The position numbers and the translations under genes were made by a program. The notes under the pieces were generated by a model. It was not told the DNA's origin. It made no database searches and saw only the letters and a list, made by a program, of their open reading frames with translations. 64,000 nucleotides of DNA, from contig NZ_LRUJ01000003.1 in the NCBI RefSeq assembly GCF_001548475.1, forward strand, positions 1 to 64,000. Direction: 5' to 3'. Every line of letters starts with the position of its first letter. Within the stretch, counting starts at the first letter, position 1. Below, one piece after another: positions 27,125 to 35,996 of the stretch. The stretch is from Bordetella hinzii LMG 13501. Its GTDB lineage: Bacteria > Pseudomonadota > Gammaproteobacteria > Burkholderiales > Burkholderiaceae_B.

Positions 27125-27742
27125 TTGAAGCTGCTATACGCCCCGACTTCCCCCTATGTGCGCAAGGTCATGGTGTGCGCGCACCTGACCGGCCAGGCCG
27201 GCCGCATCCAATGGCTGGACAGCGCCGCCCACCCGATACGGCGCGATGCCCGCATCGCCGCGCATAATCCGCTGGCCAAAGTGCCCACGCTGATCCTGGA
27301 CAACGGCCAGGCGCTGTACGACAGCCGGGTGATCTGCGAGTACCTGGCCAGCAGCGCCGGCGACGAGCATCTGTTTCCGGCCACGGGCGCGGCGCGCTGG
27401 CAGGCGCTGACCTGGCAGGCCTTGGGCGACGGGCTGCTGGACGCGGCCCTGCTGGCGCGCTATGAACACACGGCCCGCCCCGCCGACAGGCAATGGAACG
27501 ATTGGCGCGAAGCCCAGCTGCTCAAGGTGGGCGCCAGCCTGGACGCCATCGAGGCGCTGGCGCCGCAACTGGCGGGCGCGCGCCCTACCATCGGCGAAGT
27601 CGGCATCGGCTGTGCCCTGGGCTATCTGGATTTCAGGTTCCCCGAGCTGCAGTGGCGCGACAGCCATCCCCGGGCCGCCGAGTGGTTCGGCGCCTTCCAT
27701 GCCCTGCCCGCGATGCAGGCGACCATCCCTCATGAGGCTTGA
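27125..27742 (+). CDS. Glutathione S-transferase
   Basis: A 205-residue GST: N-terminal thioredoxin-like domain starting MKLLYAPTSPYVRKV, with the glutathione-binding VPTLILDNGQALYDSRVICEYL, then an all-helical C-terminal domain. The start codon is TTG at 27125, chosen because GGAGG (27115-27119) stands 5 bases upstream and the resulting N terminus matches the family. The substrate is unknown; with the quinone reductase it suggests handling of electrophilic compounds. Confidence 0.88.
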   Translation: MKLLYAPTSPYVRKVMVCAHLTGQAGRIQWLDSAAHPIRRDARIAAHNPLAKVPTLILDNGQALYDSRVICEYLASSAGDEHLFPATGAARWQALTWQALGDGLLDAALLARYEHTARPADRQWNDWREAQLLKVGASLDAIEALAPQLAGARPTIGEVGIGCALGYLDFRFPELQWRDSHPRAAEWFGAFHALPAMQATIPHEA

Positions 27743-27749
27743 AGCGGCC

Positions 27750-28211
27750 ATGACCCCTCTCCCCCCCGCATCCACCGTCTGGTTCCTGAACGGCCCCAAT
27801 GCCAATCTTTATGGCCTGGATGCCAACAAGACCTATGGTTCCGAGAGCTTTCCGGCGCTGCAGGCGCGCTGCGAGCAGAAAGCGGCCTCCCTGAACATGA
27901 CGCTGCACTTCGTGCAGTCCAATTACGAGGGGCAGCTGGTCGACTGGATACAGGAAGCGCGCGGCCTGGCCCAGGGCGTCATCATCAACGCGGCCGGCCT
28001 GACCTATTCATCCGTGCCCATCCTCGATGCCCTGCTATCCTTTCCGGGCAGGATCATCGAAGTCCATATGAGCAATATCTGGCGGCGCGAGCCTTTCCGG
28101 CACCACTCTTATATCTCCAAGGCGGCCGACGGCGTCATCGCGGGGCTGGGCGGAGAAGGCTATGAGCTGGCCATCGAAGCCATGTCGCGCCTGATACAAC
28201 GACCCACCTGA
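27750..28211 (+). CDS. Type II 3-dehydroquinate dehydratase paralogue, active site altered
   Basis: A 153-residue protein with the type II dehydroquinase fold: NGPNANLYG (14-22), NYEGQLVDWI, INAAG, and EVHMSNIWRREPFRHHS (104-120). It keeps Y29, N80, H106 and R117 but not the lid-loop catalytic arginine: the usual GTREP is replaced by GLDAN with D24, and the H of the THTSV segment is Y86. AroQ activity is therefore doubtful and a different substrate is likely, so I give no aroQ symbol. It sits 8 bases after the GST gene and 9 bases before a 2-hydroxyacid dehydrogenase, within one operon. Confidence 0.8.
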   Translation: MTPLPPASTVWFLNGPNANLYGLDANKTYGSESFPALQARCEQKAASLNMTLHFVQSNYEGQLVDWIQEARGLAQGVIINAAGLTYSSVPILDALLSFPGRIIEVHMSNIWRREPFRHHSYISKAADGVIAGLGGEGYELAIEAMSRLIQRPT

Positions 28212-28220
28212 GGGCCTTGC

Positions 28221-29174
28221 ATGAGCGCCACTCCTTCCCCTTCCGGTTCGCTGGTTTTCTACAGTGAGTTCGATGATTTCGCGACCTGGCGCGATGCCTT
28301 GCATGCGCAGATACCGGATCTGCGCATCGTCCATGCCAGCGAGATCGACGACCCGGCCGCCGTGCACTACGCCCTGGCCTGGAAAGCGCCAGCGGGATTC
28401 TTCGCCAAGATGCCCAATCTGCGCCTGATCATCAATCTGGGCGCCGGCGTGGATTCGCTGGTCGGCCGCGACGACCTGCCGGCCGGCATCCCGATCACCC
28501 GCATCACCGATCCCAACATGGCCCGCATGATGGCGGGCTATGTGTTGTTCGCCGCGCTGCGCCACGCCCGCGACATTCCTTATTTCGAACAGGCGCAACG
28601 CCGCGGCGAGTGGGCCTATCGCCACCCCCGCGCGCCCGAAGAATGGAAGGTCGCCGTGCTGGGCCTGGGCGAACTGGGCGCCCGCGCCGCGCAAGAACTG
28701 CGCCGCCAGGGCTTTTCGGTGCTGGGCTGGTCGCGCAGTCCGCGCCAGATCGAGGGCATAGACTGCCACGCCGGCATGGAGAGCCTGGACACGGTACTGT
28801 CCCAGGCCGACATCCTGGTGGTGATGCTGCCGCTCACGCCGCAGACCCGTGGTCTGCTCGACAGGCAGCGCCTCATGCGCCTGCCGCGCGGCGCGGCGCT
28901 CGTCAACGTTGCCCGTGGCGCGCTTATCGACCAGGCGGCCATGACCGACCTGCTGGCTTCGGGCCACCTGGGCGGCGCGACGCTCGATGTCTTCGAACGC
29001 GAGCCGCTGCCCGCCAGCGACGCGCTCTGGAAAATGGACAATGTGCTGATCACGCCTCACCTGGCCTCGGTGGCCATCCCGGCATCGGCCGCGACCCAGA
29101 TTGCCGAGAACATCCTGCGCGTCAGCCAGGGGCTCGCGCCCGAGAACCGCGTCGACCCCGCCCGCGGATACTGA
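28221..29174 (+). CDS. D-isomer-specific 2-hydroxyacid dehydrogenase, GhrA type
   Basis: A 317-residue NAD(P)H-dependent 2-hydroxyacid dehydrogenase resembling glyoxylate/hydroxypyruvate reductase A. The Rossmann site is GLGELGARAAQELRR, and the catalytic Arg, Glu and His are in VNVARGALID, FEREPLP and TPHLAS. It reduces a 2-oxo acid to the D-hydroxy acid. It ends the ATPase-quinone reductase-GST-dehydroquinase-like operon and converges on the transporter permeases. Confidence 0.88.
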   Translation: MSATPSPSGSLVFYSEFDDFATWRDALHAQIPDLRIVHASEIDDPAAVHYALAWKAPAGFFAKMPNLRLIINLGAGVDSLVGRDDLPAGIPITRITDPNMARMMAGYVLFAALRHARDIPYFEQAQRRGEWAYRHPRAPEEWKVAVLGLGELGARAAQELRRQGFSVLGWSRSPRQIEGIDCHAGMESLDTVLSQADILVVMLPLTPQTRGLLDRQRLMRLPRGAALVNVARGALIDQAAMTDLLASGHLGGATLDVFEREPLPASDALWKMDNVLITPHLASVAIPASAATQIAENILRVSQGLAPENRVDPARGY

Positions 29175-29193
29175 GGCGGGCCGGCGGCCCGCC
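29175..29193. terminator. GC-rich hairpin between convergent operons
   Basis: GGCGGGCC (29175-29182) pairs with GGCCCGCC (29186-29193) around a 3-base loop, immediately after the dehydrogenase stop. No T-tract follows on either strand. Confidence 0.5.
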
Positions 29194-29198
29194 GCCGG

Positions 29199-30020
29199 CT
29201 AGCGCGGCTCCTCGATATTGAGGATGCGGCCCAGGCCCAGGAAGCGATTGGCGAAGACCAGCAACGCCGCCGTCAGCACGATATAGACGACCGACAAGGC
29301 GGCCAGCGTCGGGTCGGCGAACTCGCGCACATAGTTGTACATGGTCACCGGCAGCGTCTGCGTGCGTTGCGTGGTCACGAACAGCGAGGCGGTGAATTCA
29401 CTGAACGACATGATGGCCGCGAACATCCAGCCGCCGAACAAGCCCGGCGCCAAAAGCGGCACCGTGATCGTGAACAACACCCGCACCGGCGAGGCGCCCA
29501 GGCTGGCCGCGCTCTGCTCCAGGCGCTCGTCCAGGTTCTCCATGGACACGTAGACGCTGCGCAGCACAAAGGGCAGCACCAGCATGACGTGGCAGAGGAT
29601 CACCAGACCGTAGCCGCGCTCGATATCCAGCTGGGCCACCAGGATGAGCAGGCCCAGGCCCACGGTGAAGTGCGGGATCACCAGAGGCGAGAGCAAAATG
29701 GCCTGCAGGATGTTCTTGCCTGGAAACTCCATGCGCTTGACCGCGACCGCCAGGCCGGTCCCGATGACCAGCGCCAGCAGGGACGACCAGATCGTGACCA
29801 CCATGCTGGCATGAAAGCCATCGCGGAAGTCGGCGTAGGTGAACACGCGGCTGAACCAGCGCAACGACCAGGATTCCGGCGGAAATGTCAGCAGGGCCTT
29901 GTCGTTGAAAGAGGCCAGGAACACCACCACCACGGGCAGCAGCACGAAGGCCAGGATAAGCGTGATCAGGATGGGCGCCCCGATGCGCAGCCACAGGGGC
30001 GCGGCGCTGCGGATTCTCAT
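29199..30020 (-). CDS. ABC transporter permease, PotC type
   Basis: A 273-residue inner membrane permease with six predicted segments and the EAA-type loop (EQSAASLGASPVRVLFTITVPLL). It belongs to the PotC/spermidine-putrescine permease family. It begins one base after the stop of the PotB-type gene upstream, so both are one operon with the binding protein. Confidence 0.9.
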   Translation of the reverse strand: MRIRSAAPLWLRIGAPILITLILAFVLLPVVVVFLASFNDKALLTFPPESWSLRWFSRVFTYADFRDGFHASMVVTIWSSLLALVIGTGLAVAVKRMEFPGKNILQAILLSPLVIPHFTVGLGLLILVAQLDIERGYGLVILCHVMLVLPFVLRSVYVSMENLDERLEQSAASLGASPVRVLFTITVPLLAPGLFGGWMFAAIMSFSEFTASLFVTTQRTQTLPVTMYNYVREFADPTLAALSVVYIVLTAALLVFANRFLGLGRILNIEEPR

Positions 30021-30021
30021 A

Positions 30022-30888
30022 TCAGTGTCCTCCGATGACTTTCAGGCGCCGGGTCACCCGGCCAAGCAGCATCAACGCGATCGCCGTCAAGCCCAGCCCC
30101 ACCACGCTCAGGCTGGCCGCAAGCGGAAAATTCATCGACGAAAATCCCAGTTGATAGACAAGGGTGGATACCGTGGGCACACGCCCGCCACCTATCATCT
30201 GCGGCGTGGCGAAGGCGCTGAAGGTCCAGGCAAAGGAAGTGGTGATGCTGGCCAGGATGCCGGGCATGGACAAGGGCAAGGTGACGGTCACGAAGGTGCG
30301 CACCGGCCCGGCGCCCAGGCTCTCGGCGGCTTTTTCGTAATCGCGGTCGATATGCGAGATGGCCGTGGCCAGCATGAGCACGACAACCGGAATGGTCACA
30401 TGGACCAGCGCCACCAGCACCCCGAGATGGCTGAACATCAGGGTCAGCGGCTGGTCGATCAGGCCCAGCTTGCGCAACATCGTGTTGATGAAACCATTGT
30501 TGCCCAGCACGATGATCCAGGAATACGTGCGCACGATCTCGCCCAGGAAAAGCGGCGTGATGGAGACGATGAGGACAAAGGATTTGATAAAGCGGTTGCG
30601 CACCCGGACCAGGGCATAGGCCAGGGGATAGGCTACGAGCAGGGAAAAAATCGTCGTCTCCACGCTCAGTCTGAGCGTATTGACGAAGGCGTCCAGGTAG
30701 ATCGGCTTGGTCAGGCCCGAGAAGTTGGCCAGGGTCAGGCCGCCGACATCCAGCGAGCCAGGAATAAAAGTGCGCAAGCTGTATTGCAGCACGGTCGCCA
30801 ACGCGACACAGATGCAAAGCGCCACGAAGCTTGCCGGGGAAATCAGCCATCCCTTGAGCGTGTTGCGTGTGTCCATAGGCAGGTCCAT
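30022..30888 (-). CDS. ABC transporter permease, PotB type
   Basis: A 288-residue permease of the PotB family, with six membrane segments and the EAA-type loop (KAAESLGAGPVRTFVTVTLPLS). The start may be ATG 30888 or the in-frame ATG 30876, which has better spacing from AGGG. It follows the binding-protein gene by 61 bases. Confidence 0.89.
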   Translation of the reverse strand: MDLPMDTRNTLKGWLISPASFVALCICVALATVLQYSLRTFIPGSLDVGGLTLANFSGLTKPIYLDAFVNTLRLSVETTIFSLLVAYPLAYALVRVRNRFIKSFVLIVSITPLFLGEIVRTYSWIIVLGNNGFINTMLRKLGLIDQPLTLMFSHLGVLVALVHVTIPVVVLMLATAISHIDRDYEKAAESLGAGPVRTFVTVTLPLSMPGILASITTSFAWTFSAFATPQMIGGGRVPTVSTLVYQLGFSSMNFPLAASLSVVGLGLTAIALMLLGRVTRRLKVIGGH

Positions 30889-30949
30889 CCCTATTCTGCG
30901 TTCAAAGACAGGCGCCGCCCATTGCGGCCGGCGGCGCCGTGGACTGCGC

Positions 30950-31978
30950 TCAGTTCATCATGTTTTCGGTGAACCATTTGCGCCATTCGGCGGTCTTCTC
31001 GGCGCGCAGCTTGTCGTCGATGACGATGGCTTGGGTGTCCCACTGCTGCTTGGTCGTGAATACGCCGGGCAAGGCGGCATCTTCGGGCGATACCTGGGCA
31101 TTGTCCACCACCGGGCTGGCCTTCTTGGCCGCCACGATCTTGGCCTGCACCTGCGGCGAGAGCGCGATGTCGATGAACTTATAGGCCAGGTCGGCCTTCG
31201 TGCTGCCTTTCATGATGGCCATGGTGTCCACGCCCAGCACCGCGCCCTCCTTGGGCATGGCCACCTTGATGGGCACGCCCTGCCCGATCATGTAATAGGC
31301 GTTCATGGACAGCAGGATCTGGGCGGGCGTCTCGCCGGCGGCGATCAGCTGCTGGCTGTTGGCGTCGTTGGTGTAGAAGGCCTTGAAATTGGGCTTGAGC
31401 GCCTTGAGCTTTTCCTCGCCCTTCTGCCAGGTGGCCGCGTCGCCGCCCGACAGCATGGCCGACACCGCGATGATGTGGCTGGGATCGAAGTCGGGCGCCG
31501 AGAGCTTGCCCTTGAGCGCGGGATTCCACAGGTCGGTCCAGCTGTCGAACTTGATGCCGGCCGGCACCAGGTCGGGGCGATAGCCGATGGTGTAGACATA
31601 GGCCCAGCTGCCGATATGGTAGGGGCTGATCTTGGCGCGGTCGACCAGGTGCGCGTAGTTCGGGATCTTGCCCAGGTCCAGCTTCTCGTAGAGACCGGCG
31701 TTGACGTAGAGCCAGCCGATGTGCGAGGTGGTGAAGGTGATGTCGCTTTCCGGCTTGCCGGCGAGCTTGGCCTTGTTCAGGCGGTCGATGGTGCCACCGG
31801 TGATGTATTTCACCGGCACCCCCGTCTGGCGGGTGAACTCCTTGCTGATGTTCTCGTCGATAAGGTCCCGGAAGCTTCCGCCCCAGGTGCTCACCACCAG
31901 GGCGTCCTGGGCTTGCGCCGCGCCCGCCACGATCGCGCCGGCCAGCAGGCCGGCCGAAATCAGTTCTTTCATCATCAC
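30950..31978 (-). CDS. Periplasmic solute-binding protein, PotD/spermidine-putrescine-like
   Basis: A 342-residue class 1 extracellular solute-binding protein, with a signal peptide ending in AAQAQ and the DALVVSTWGGSFRDLI mature N terminus typical of the polyamine/2-aminoethylphosphonate-type group. AAGGGG precedes the ATG cluster at 31978. It is the first gene of binding protein, PotB-like, PotC-like; the ATPase is missing here and probably supplied by the gene at 24875-25996. The ligand is not readable from sequence. Confidence 0.88.
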   Translation of the reverse strand: MMMKELISAGLLAGAIVAGAAQAQDALVVSTWGGSFRDLIDENISKEFTRQTGVPVKYITGGTIDRLNKAKLAGKPESDITFTTSHIGWLYVNAGLYEKLDLGKIPNYAHLVDRAKISPYHIGSWAYVYTIGYRPDLVPAGIKFDSWTDLWNPALKGKLSAPDFDPSHIIAVSAMLSGGDAATWQKGEEKLKALKPNFKAFYTNDANSQQLIAAGETPAQILLSMNAYYMIGQGVPIKVAMPKEGAVLGVDTMAIMKGSTKADLAYKFIDIALSPQVQAKIVAAKKASPVVDNAQVSPEDAALPGVFTTKQQWDTQAIVIDDKLRAEKTAEWRKWFTENMMN

Positions 31979-32078
31979 AACCCCTTGTCAGTTTGTTTGC
32001 GATCGAAGTACCACTGTGAAATGCCGAGGGTGGCGTGCTCCCGCCGGCCAAGACCGATCCCTCCGGCCGGCGCCCGCC

Positions 32079-32864
32079 CTACAGCACCTGTTCGAGGAAA
32101 TTCCTTAAGCGTTCGCTCCTGGGAGCGTCGAAAAACTGCTCGGCATGGCCGGTCTCGAGTATCTCGCCGCGCTCCATGAAGACACAGCGGTCGGCCACCT
32201 TGCGGGCGAAACCCATTTCGTGGGTCACACAGATCATGGTGATGCCGGTCTGCGCCAGGTCTTCCATGATGCGCAGCACCGAGCCGACCGACTCGGGATC
32301 CAGCGCCGAGGTCGGCTCGTCGAACAGCATGATGCGCGGGCGCAGGCACAGCGCCCGCGCAATGGCGACCCGCTGCTGCTGGCCGCCCGACAGCTGTATC
32401 GGATACTTGTCGGCCTGCTCGATGACGTTGACCTTGTGCAGGTACTCCCGCGCGATCTGCTCGGCTTCCCGGGCCGGCACATTCATGGCCAGCTTGAGCG
32501 CGAAAGTGCAATTGGCCAACACCGTCATGTGGGGAAAAAGATTGAAGCCCTGGAACACCATGCCGAGTTGGCGCCGGACTTTCTCCACGTCTTCGGGGCG
32601 CCGGGTCAGGGGCAGGCCATTGACGTGGATATGGCCGGAATCATGCTGTTCCAGGTGATTGATGCAGCGTATGAGCGAGGATTTTCCGGATCCGGAAGGC
32701 CCGCAGAGCACGACGATCTCGCCGTTGGAGACTTCGAGATGGATATCCCGCAGCGCGTGGAACTTTCCGTAGTACTTGTTCAGGCCTGCGATGGACACCG
32801 CGGGCGCGGTATCCGAGACGGCGGAGGCAAACGGCTGCGTGGCGTGGGTGAGAAGGGCAGTCAT
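32079..32864 (-). CDS. Polar amino acid ABC transporter ATP-binding protein
   Basis: A 261-residue ATPase of the GlnQ/HisP family: Walker A CGPSGSGKSS, signature LSGGQQQRVAIARAL and Walker B IMLFDEPTSALD. ATG 32864 fits the family N terminus better than the longer frame. It is downstream of the two permeases and binding protein (34347-35138, 33564-34280, 32885-33574), all minus, so the transporter is complete. Confidence 0.92.
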   Translation of the reverse strand: MTALLTHATQPFASAVSDTAPAVSIAGLNKYYGKFHALRDIHLEVSNGEIVVLCGPSGSGKSSLIRCINHLEQHDSGHIHVNGLPLTRRPEDVEKVRRQLGMVFQGFNLFPHMTVLANCTFALKLAMNVPAREAEQIAREYLHKVNVIEQADKYPIQLSGGQQQRVAIARALCLRPRIMLFDEPTSALDPESVGSVLRIMEDLAQTGITMICVTHEMGFARKVADRCVFMERGEILETGHAEQFFDAPRSERLRNFLEQVL

Positions 32865-32884
32865 GGTCTTGGACGCTCCGCGGC

Positions 32885-33574
32885 TCAGGTTTTGACGAGG
32901 TACCGGTTCAGCTTCCGGTCCGCCGCCGAAAAGCCCAGCCGTATGCTGTTGGTGATGCACCAGTAGATGGCCGCCGCCGTGATTAAGGGCGTAAAGGGGT
33001 CATAGGTGTAGTCAAACACGGTGTTGGCCGCGGCGGTCAGGTCCACCAGCGTGATGGCGCTGACGGCCGCCGTGCTCTTGACCATGATGAGCAGTTCGTT
33101 CTGATAGGCCCGGATGATGTACCTGGCTACCAGGGGCAGGCGCAGGCGGAACAGGATCTGGCGGGGCTTGAGCCCGAGCGTTTCGGCCGCCTCCAGCGTC
33201 CCCTTGGGAACAGCGGCCAGGCCGCCCCGGATGATCTCCGCCATATATCCCGAATGCGTCAGGGCCAGTCCCAGCCAGGCGCAGACGTAGGCGTTGGAGA
33301 AGACGTTCCACAGGAAGGTCTCGCGCACGATGGGAAATTGCGGCAGTCCGCTATAGATGAGGTACAGCAGCACCAGGCTGGGCACGCCACGGAAGAAGCC
33401 GATGTAGGCGCCGGCGAACACCGAGCGGGCGCCCGGCTTGAAGCAGGCCAGCGCCACGGGGATCGCCAGCAAGAGGCCGATCACCAGAACGGGCAGCAGG
33501 ACGGTGAAGGTGGTGGCCGTTCCGGCCAGCAGTTTGGGCAGGCTCTCCCACGCCACCTGGAAGTCAAAGTGCAT
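32885..33574 (-). CDS. Polar amino acid ABC transporter permease (HisM/GlnP type)
   Basis: A 229-residue permease with about five membrane segments and the EAA loop LEAAETLGLKPRQILFRLRLPL. Its start overlaps the previous permease stop by 11 bases, and the ATPase begins 20 bases after its stop. Confidence 0.9.
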   Translation of the reverse strand: MHFDFQVAWESLPKLLAGTATTFTVLLPVLVIGLLLAIPVALACFKPGARSVFAGAYIGFFRGVPSLVLLYLIYSGLPQFPIVRETFLWNVFSNAYVCAWLGLALTHSGYMAEIIRGGLAAVPKGTLEAAETLGLKPRQILFRLRLPLVARYIIRAYQNELLIMVKSTAAVSAITLVDLTAAANTVFDYTYDPFTPLITAAAIYWCITNSIRLGFSAADRKLNRYLVKT

Positions 33575-34280
33575 GCGAGGCCCTCCGCTTTTCGGCCGCG
33601 GGATGGAAACCCCGGCCGGCCCAGGTCTCGATATGGCGCGCCACGTAATAGGTCAGCCAGGTCATCGCCAGGAAGAAGGCCGCCGCCAGCATGTAGTAGA
33701 CAAAGGGCTCCTTGGTCACGCCCGAGGCCAGTTTGGCATAGGCCATGATTTCCTTGAGCCCGATGAGCGAGATGAGCGCGGTGTCCTTCAGGACGACGAT
33801 CCACATATTGGTCATGCCGGGCAGCGCCAGGCGCAGCATCTGGGGCAGTATCACGCGCAGCCAGATGGTATGCCGCGGTATGAGCAGCACCCGGGCCGCC
33901 TCGAACTGCCCATGCGGCACGTTCTGGATGGCGCTGCGTATCAGATCGGCCAGGTAGGCGCCATAGACCATGCCCAGCGCGGCCACCGCCGCCATGAAGG
34001 GCGTGACCTCCACGCGCTTGTCCAGGCCGAAAGGGGCCAACAGGCTGGCGACGATTTCCGAACCGCCGTAATAGAACAGGAAGCCGACGAGCAGCGAAGG
34101 CACGCCGGTGAATATCGAGGCATAGGGCAGCCAGACCAGCTTGGCCAGAAAGGTCGGCTTGAGCGTGATCAGGGCGAAAAAACATCCGATGGCAAGCGCC
34201 AGCAGATAGGCGCAAACGGCGACCTGTATGGTCATCAGCCCGCCGATTGCCAGTTGCTGCACAAAACCCATAGAAGGCAT
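33564..34280 (-). CDS. Polar amino acid ABC transporter permease (HisQ/GlnP type)
   Basis: A 238-residue permease, partner of the next gene, with an EAA loop (FEAARVLLIPRHTIWLRVILPQ) and about five membrane segments. It overlaps the second permease by 11 bases; the binding protein lies 66 bases upstream. Confidence 0.9.
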   Translation of the reverse strand: MPSMGFVQQLAIGGLMTIQVAVCAYLLALAIGCFFALITLKPTFLAKLVWLPYASIFTGVPSLLVGFLFYYGGSEIVASLLAPFGLDKRVEVTPFMAAVAALGMVYGAYLADLIRSAIQNVPHGQFEAARVLLIPRHTIWLRVILPQMLRLALPGMTNMWIVVLKDTALISLIGLKEIMAYAKLASGVTKEPFVYYMLAAAFFLAMTWLTYYVARHIETWAGRGFHPAAEKRRASHAL

Positions 34281-34346
34281 GTCGTCATCCTTACAAGCAC
34301 AGGGAAAACGCGGCCCGCGCGGCCGGCGCGCGGGCCCGGGTTCGCC

Positions 34347-35138
34347 TTACCTGCAGGCCGATTCTTCCGGCAGGAGTTCGACTTCCATGTAGGGCTTGCG
34401 CAGCTTGGTGAAGGTGCAATCCTTGATGATGGTGTCCAGCGCGGCATTCATGCGATTGAGCAGCTCGCTGCTGTCCTTTCTGGCGAGCCAGCTCGATCCG
34501 GCCTCCCCGCCCCCCGTCCACAGATCGCCGCCGGCGAATTTCCAGCCCTTGCCCTGGGGCTTGGACAGGAACTCGTTGGTCCAGCTGATCTTGGGCCCCA
34601 GGCTCATGTCCAGCCGGCCGTTGGCCAGGTCCAGGCGGATCTGGTCCGGATTGTCATAGAAGACGATCTGGACAGCGTTGCCGTACTTCTCGCCCACATA
34701 TTTGGCCTGGGCCGAGCCCCGCTGCAGGCCGATGCGCACGCCCTTCAGGCCCTCGGGGGTGAAGGTGTAGTTCTTGGACTCGGGCACCACATAGGAATCG
34801 GGGTTGAACAGCACCGGGCGCCCGAAGAGCACCTTTTCCTTGCGCTCGGGCAGGGGCTTGGTCTGGCTGGCCACGGCATCGAGTTTTTTCTGCAGCAAGG
34901 CCGGGATCAGGGCCTTGAAGTCCATCACCACGAATTCGCATTCGACATTCATGCGTTTGCACATCTCGCGGGCGAGGTCCGGCTCGAAGCCGGTCAAGCG
35001 GCCTGAAGGATCGACCATGCTGAAGGGCGGATAGCTGCCCTCGTTGCCAAGCACGAGTTTTTCGGCCTGGGCGGGCGCATGGCCCAGAAACGCCGCGCCG
35101 GCGATCGCGAGCGTCGTAATGGTGTGTCGAAAGTGCAT
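34347..35138 (-). CDS. Amino acid-binding periplasmic protein (family 3)
   Basis: A 263-residue family 3 solute-binding protein: signal peptide cut near APAQA, then KLVLGNEGSYPPFSMVDPSGRLTGFEPDLA, the common ArtJ/HisJ-like pattern. It probably delivers a polar amino acid or opine-like compound to the permeases that follow. It is co-directional with the arylmalonate decarboxylase-like gene 69 bases upstream, so the transported compound may be that enzyme's substrate or precursor. Confidence 0.9.
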   Translation of the reverse strand: MHFRHTITTLAIAGAAFLGHAPAQAEKLVLGNEGSYPPFSMVDPSGRLTGFEPDLAREMCKRMNVECEFVVMDFKALIPALLQKKLDAVASQTKPLPERKEKVLFGRPVLFNPDSYVVPESKNYTFTPEGLKGVRIGLQRGSAQAKYVGEKYGNAVQIVFYDNPDQIRLDLANGRLDMSLGPKISWTNEFLSKPQGKGWKFAGGDLWTGGGEAGSSWLARKDSSELLNRMNAALDTIIKDCTFTKLRKPYMEVELLPEESACR

Positions 35139-35207
35139 TTTTTATTCCCCTTGTATCGACGGTTCGGGCCCTTTGTAACGTCCGGGCCCGGCGGACTTGC
35201 GCTGTAT

Positions 35208-35996
35208 TCAACCCTGGGCGACGTTCCCCGCGAAGAGTTGGCCATAGCCGGGCTTGGCCCCCGCCGCCCCCGTCAGTTCCAGGCAATGCCAGAACGACGC
35301 CTGGATGGCCGAGATGACGGGTTTGCCGAGCTTTCTTTCCAGCGCCTCGATCGCGCCGACCGTGCGGAAGTTGGTGCACGAGACAAAAATCGCGGTCGCC
35401 TCGGGGTGATCGACCGAGAGCACGTGGTCGTAGACTTTTTCCAGGGGCACTTCGGCCAGCGCATGGTCATCGGAGATGCCCAGGCAGGCGCTCTTGACGA
35501 CTTCGTGCCCGTTTTCCTCCAGGAAGCGGATGGCGCGCTCATGGATCTCCGGCAGATACGGCGTGGCCAGGGCCACCTTGCCGGCCTTGACCTTCTTCAG
35601 CGCGGCCAGCGTGGCGGTCGAGGCGGTCGTGATCCGGGGGCCCGGCACCCATTGCTGGAGCTTCTTGATCAGGGCATGGTCATAGGCCGTGCCGTGCAGG
35701 AAGGAGGCGCTGGTGCCGCCAAAGAGCAGCACATCGATGGGAGCCGCGCCCGCCAGGCGCGCCGCCTGTTCAAGCTCCGGCGCATTCATCATCTCTTCTA
35801 TGCCCTGGACGGTTACTTTCGGCAACTTGATGCGGGCGGTATGCGTGGAGACGCCGGGCGCCGACATCGCCCACATTTCCTCTTCCATCACCACGCTGGA
35901 GGCGATATAGATCAGGCCGATGCGGGCAAGATCGCCCGAGCCGTCGTAGCGGAAAGCGGGATAGGCGTCAGCAGCCTGTTTTGAAGCGGTGTTCAA
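35208..35996 (-). CDS. Arylmalonate decarboxylase/Asp-Glu racemase superfamily enzyme
   Basis: A 262-residue member of the aspartate/glutamate racemase fold. Where racemases and maleate isomerase carry the first cysteine, this protein has GGTSASF (93-99), as in arylmalonate decarboxylase of Bordetella bronchiseptica, which has GTSLSF; the second cysteine is kept as C207 in VSCTNFRT. The pattern favours a cofactor-independent decarboxylase over a racemase. It is the first gene of the amino acid ABC operon. Substrate is unknown; a maleate-isomerase-like reaction is less likely because of the missing cysteine. Confidence 0.82.
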   Translation of the reverse strand: MNTASKQAADAYPAFRYDGSGDLARIGLIYIASSVVMEEEMWAMSAPGVSTHTARIKLPKVTVQGIEEMMNAPELEQAARLAGAAPIDVLLFGGTSASFLHGTAYDHALIKKLQQWVPGPRITTASTATLAALKKVKAGKVALATPYLPEIHERAIRFLEENGHEVVKSACLGISDDHALAEVPLEKVYDHVLSVDHPEATAIFVSCTNFRTVGAIEALERKLGKPVISAIQASFWHCLELTGAAGAKPGYGQLFAGNVAQG

